DNA of 21,160 nucleotides from Ophiothrix spiculata. Lineage: Eukaryota > Echinodermata > Ophiuroidea > Amphilepidida > Ophiotrichidae. The stretch lies in assembly GCA_000969725.1 (NCBI GenBank), contig JXSR01S007435.1. One strand, written 5' to 3'. The notes beneath the pieces were generated by a model that was not told the origin of the DNA, did not search any database, and worked only from the letters and a program-made list of their open reading frames with translations. The position numbers and the translations under genes were made by a program. This document shows positions 19,376 to 21,160 of this stretch, one piece after another; the stretch's first letter is position 1, and every line of letters begins with the position of its first letter.

Positions 19376-19961
19376 TTAGTCTTCCTCAACGACTCTTCTG
19401 TGTCAGCATGTACTGGAAAAACTATCAACACGTATTCTCTCTCAGTGACGCAAGAGATATATGTTGAATGTAGTCACGGATAATGAGAAAGCTTTTAACT
19501 AATCCATATCTTTCATGAACTTAAGGGATATAAAGTCAAGCCTTGTTTAACCACTACATATCCATCCAAGATGATGAAGTCTTGTAACGCTGGATTCCAT
19601 ACTCAAATTGCCGATTACTTGATCAAAACAGTATGCTATGCTTTGGATACATATGTAACTTCCTAATTAACCTGTAGTTTGTTAAGTCTATGATAAAGCA
19701 ACAGTCCATTATCACATACATATGCCAGTCACTGGTACTGTCATTCTCCACTTCATAGCAAAGTGTATCCTATATAGCTGGTGTCCAACTATCTTTTGAT
19801 AAGGTAGATAAATCCAACACTAAAGATTATCTTGAATTATTTCACATTAAATCAAATTTCAAAGTTATCTTCTTGAGTTTTGAGTGTTCCAAGATAAAAC
19901 AAGATGATAAGAATATGCATTTGTTTAGAAAACATAAGCATGACTTTGAATCTGAAGTCCA
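19376..19961. other. Unannotated interval
   Basis: No gene, repeat or RNA is recognised. Confidence 0.3.
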
Positions 19962-20240
19962 ATAGCAAGAATTCATCTGTAACACGCAGACTTTACAAAT
20001 AATGCTTTAAAAATCACATAGTCAGTATAGCAGTGTGTTTCTTCAATGACAGAAAATGGTTTAATGTAAAAGAACATTTCCAGTCCAGGCCAGCATAGCA
20101 AAAATTCATCAGTAACATGCAGATTTTACAAATAATGCATTACAAATCACATAGTCAGTATAGTATAGCAGTGTGTTTCTCCAATGACAGAAAATGTTTT
20201 AATGTGAAGAGCATTCGAGTCCAGGCCAGCATAATAAATT
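19962..20240 (+). repeat. Tandem repeat, 2.1 copies of about 133 bp
   Basis: The unit from ATAGCAAGAATTCATCTGTA (19962) recurs at 20095. Shared words include TTTACAAATAATGC, ATCACATAGTCAGTATAG, CAGTGTGTTTCT and AGTCCAGGCCAGC, and a fragment of a third copy follows 20231. The second copy carries a 5-base TATAG expansion. Confidence 0.85.
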
Positions 20241-21013
20241 CAACATATTAGTCCAATAGCATTTGTTTAGTAACAGCTGAAACGACCACTAATCAAATAT
20301 AAATAGTAATTACAATTTTGCCAGTAGTATAAACAACCAACATTGGACGTAAACACCGCATGTCTCTCAATGTGTGTTATCGTGCATATGGTCTGCATAC
20401 AAACACTACTGACTGACTGACTGACTTGAGTCTGAGGCACTACTATTACTACAGAGGGAGATAATTTTTCAATGAGTGACTGGATAATACTACACCACCA
20501 CTAGTGATAATGCACAATTATAAACACTACAGGAAATGTTCATAGGTTTCATTAACCTTTTTTGTTATTTTCAAACCAGACATGACATTTTTATATTTGT
20601 TAACAATAACTACAAATGTGAAGTGTGTTTTGAGTCAAGAAAACTTGATGATGTAAGTAAACATCTACATATTGTTCTTAAAGAATCATATCTGACCTGA
20701 ATCATTCATGATTCTTTTAATTATTTCTTTTTAACTTTTGTGCAGTATTATAAATATTTTCTTTTTTATTTTGTTATAATGACTTGATTTGTGTGTTATA
20801 TTAGAAAAAAAAATCTTAAAATTGTGATTAGTATCAATTTAAAAATATATATTTTTGTCAAAAGTGTTCAATTTTTGCTTCTATGGAATATTACAGTCTT
20901 AGCATACTGCTTGGCATACTACTTAAAAAGACACAAAACATGATGCACTCTATCGGAATTTTAGCATTAAACTCAAAACTAACCAGCACAGTAGGATAAG
21001 GTCATTAGAAATA
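20241..21013. other. Unannotated interval with simple repeats
   Basis: It contains (ACTG)n at 20408-20426 and an A/T palindrome AAAAATATATATTTTT at 20841-20856. No gene is seen. Confidence 0.35.
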
Positions 21014-21160
21014 TTGGCTAGTCTGTAACAGGAAGGGGTACTGAGGCTATTGCCTATTAGTACAGCTATCATCTGTAGATAATTGTTAGAACTCACTTGT
21101 AAAGCTTTAAGAGGCTTGGCTAGTATGTAACAGGAAGGGGTACTGAGGCTATTGCCGATA
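21014..21160 (+). repeat. Start of a 102-bp tandem repeat running off the window
   Basis: TTGGCTAGTCTGTAACAGGA then AGGGGTACTGAGGCTATTGC at 21014 recurs 102 bases later at 21116 with one change, and then the window ends. At least 1.4 units are visible, and the array may continue to the right. Confidence 0.75.

Noticed and set aside
19255-19467. 70-codon frame as a gene
   Set aside because: It lies at the end of duplicated block copy B, and the corresponding part of copy A does not preserve the frame.

Overview
The window looks like AT-rich, gene-poor DNA from an animal, most likely a non-vertebrate metazoan. The reasons are spliceosomal-type signals, no bacterial operon structure, a tyrosine-recombinase-type (DIRS/Ngaro-like) retroelement relic, a tRNA-derived SINE and a dense population of short inverted-repeat elements. 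I cannot place it to phylum. I find no confident host protein-coding gene, rRNA, functional tRNA or CRISPR array.

Layout. Positions 101-265 and 4735-5775 form one collinear stretch that matches 18340-19375 on the same strand. It is interrupted by about 4.5 kb at 265-4735, which holds a broken retroelement. That element reads, in order: a leader (265-746); a gag-like gene with a conserved central domain and C-terminal zinc-binding clusters (747-2377, one frameshift); the first part of a pol reading frame (about 2449-2717); a non-coding AT-rich stretch; an SGNH-hydrolase-like domain in three frames (3244-3855); a polyadenylation signal (3982) and a perfect 21-bp hairpin (4137-4183). Reverse transcriptase, RNase H and tyrosine recombinase are absent, so the copy is an internally deleted, non-autonomous relic.

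From 6.2 to 16.4 kb the DNA is mainly a graveyard of short non-coding elements. There are foldback elements at 6242-6513, 10455-10688 and 12084-12491. There are MITE-like elements with terminal inverted repeats at 7387-7635 (second copy 10170-10384), 8310-8535, 9224-9645, 11219-11653, and 11816-11965 with 16224-16372. A SINE lies at 14484-14740. Several of these end in TGTGR next to TA, which suggests mobilisation by related transposases.

From 16.4 kb to the end the sequence is mostly unremarkable. It contains the second copy of the duplicated block (18340-19375), a 133-bp tandem duplication (19962-20240) and the beginning of a 102-bp tandem repeat that runs off the right edge. One short reading frame at 16018-16203 could be a small gene or the last exon of an unseen gene, but this is weak.
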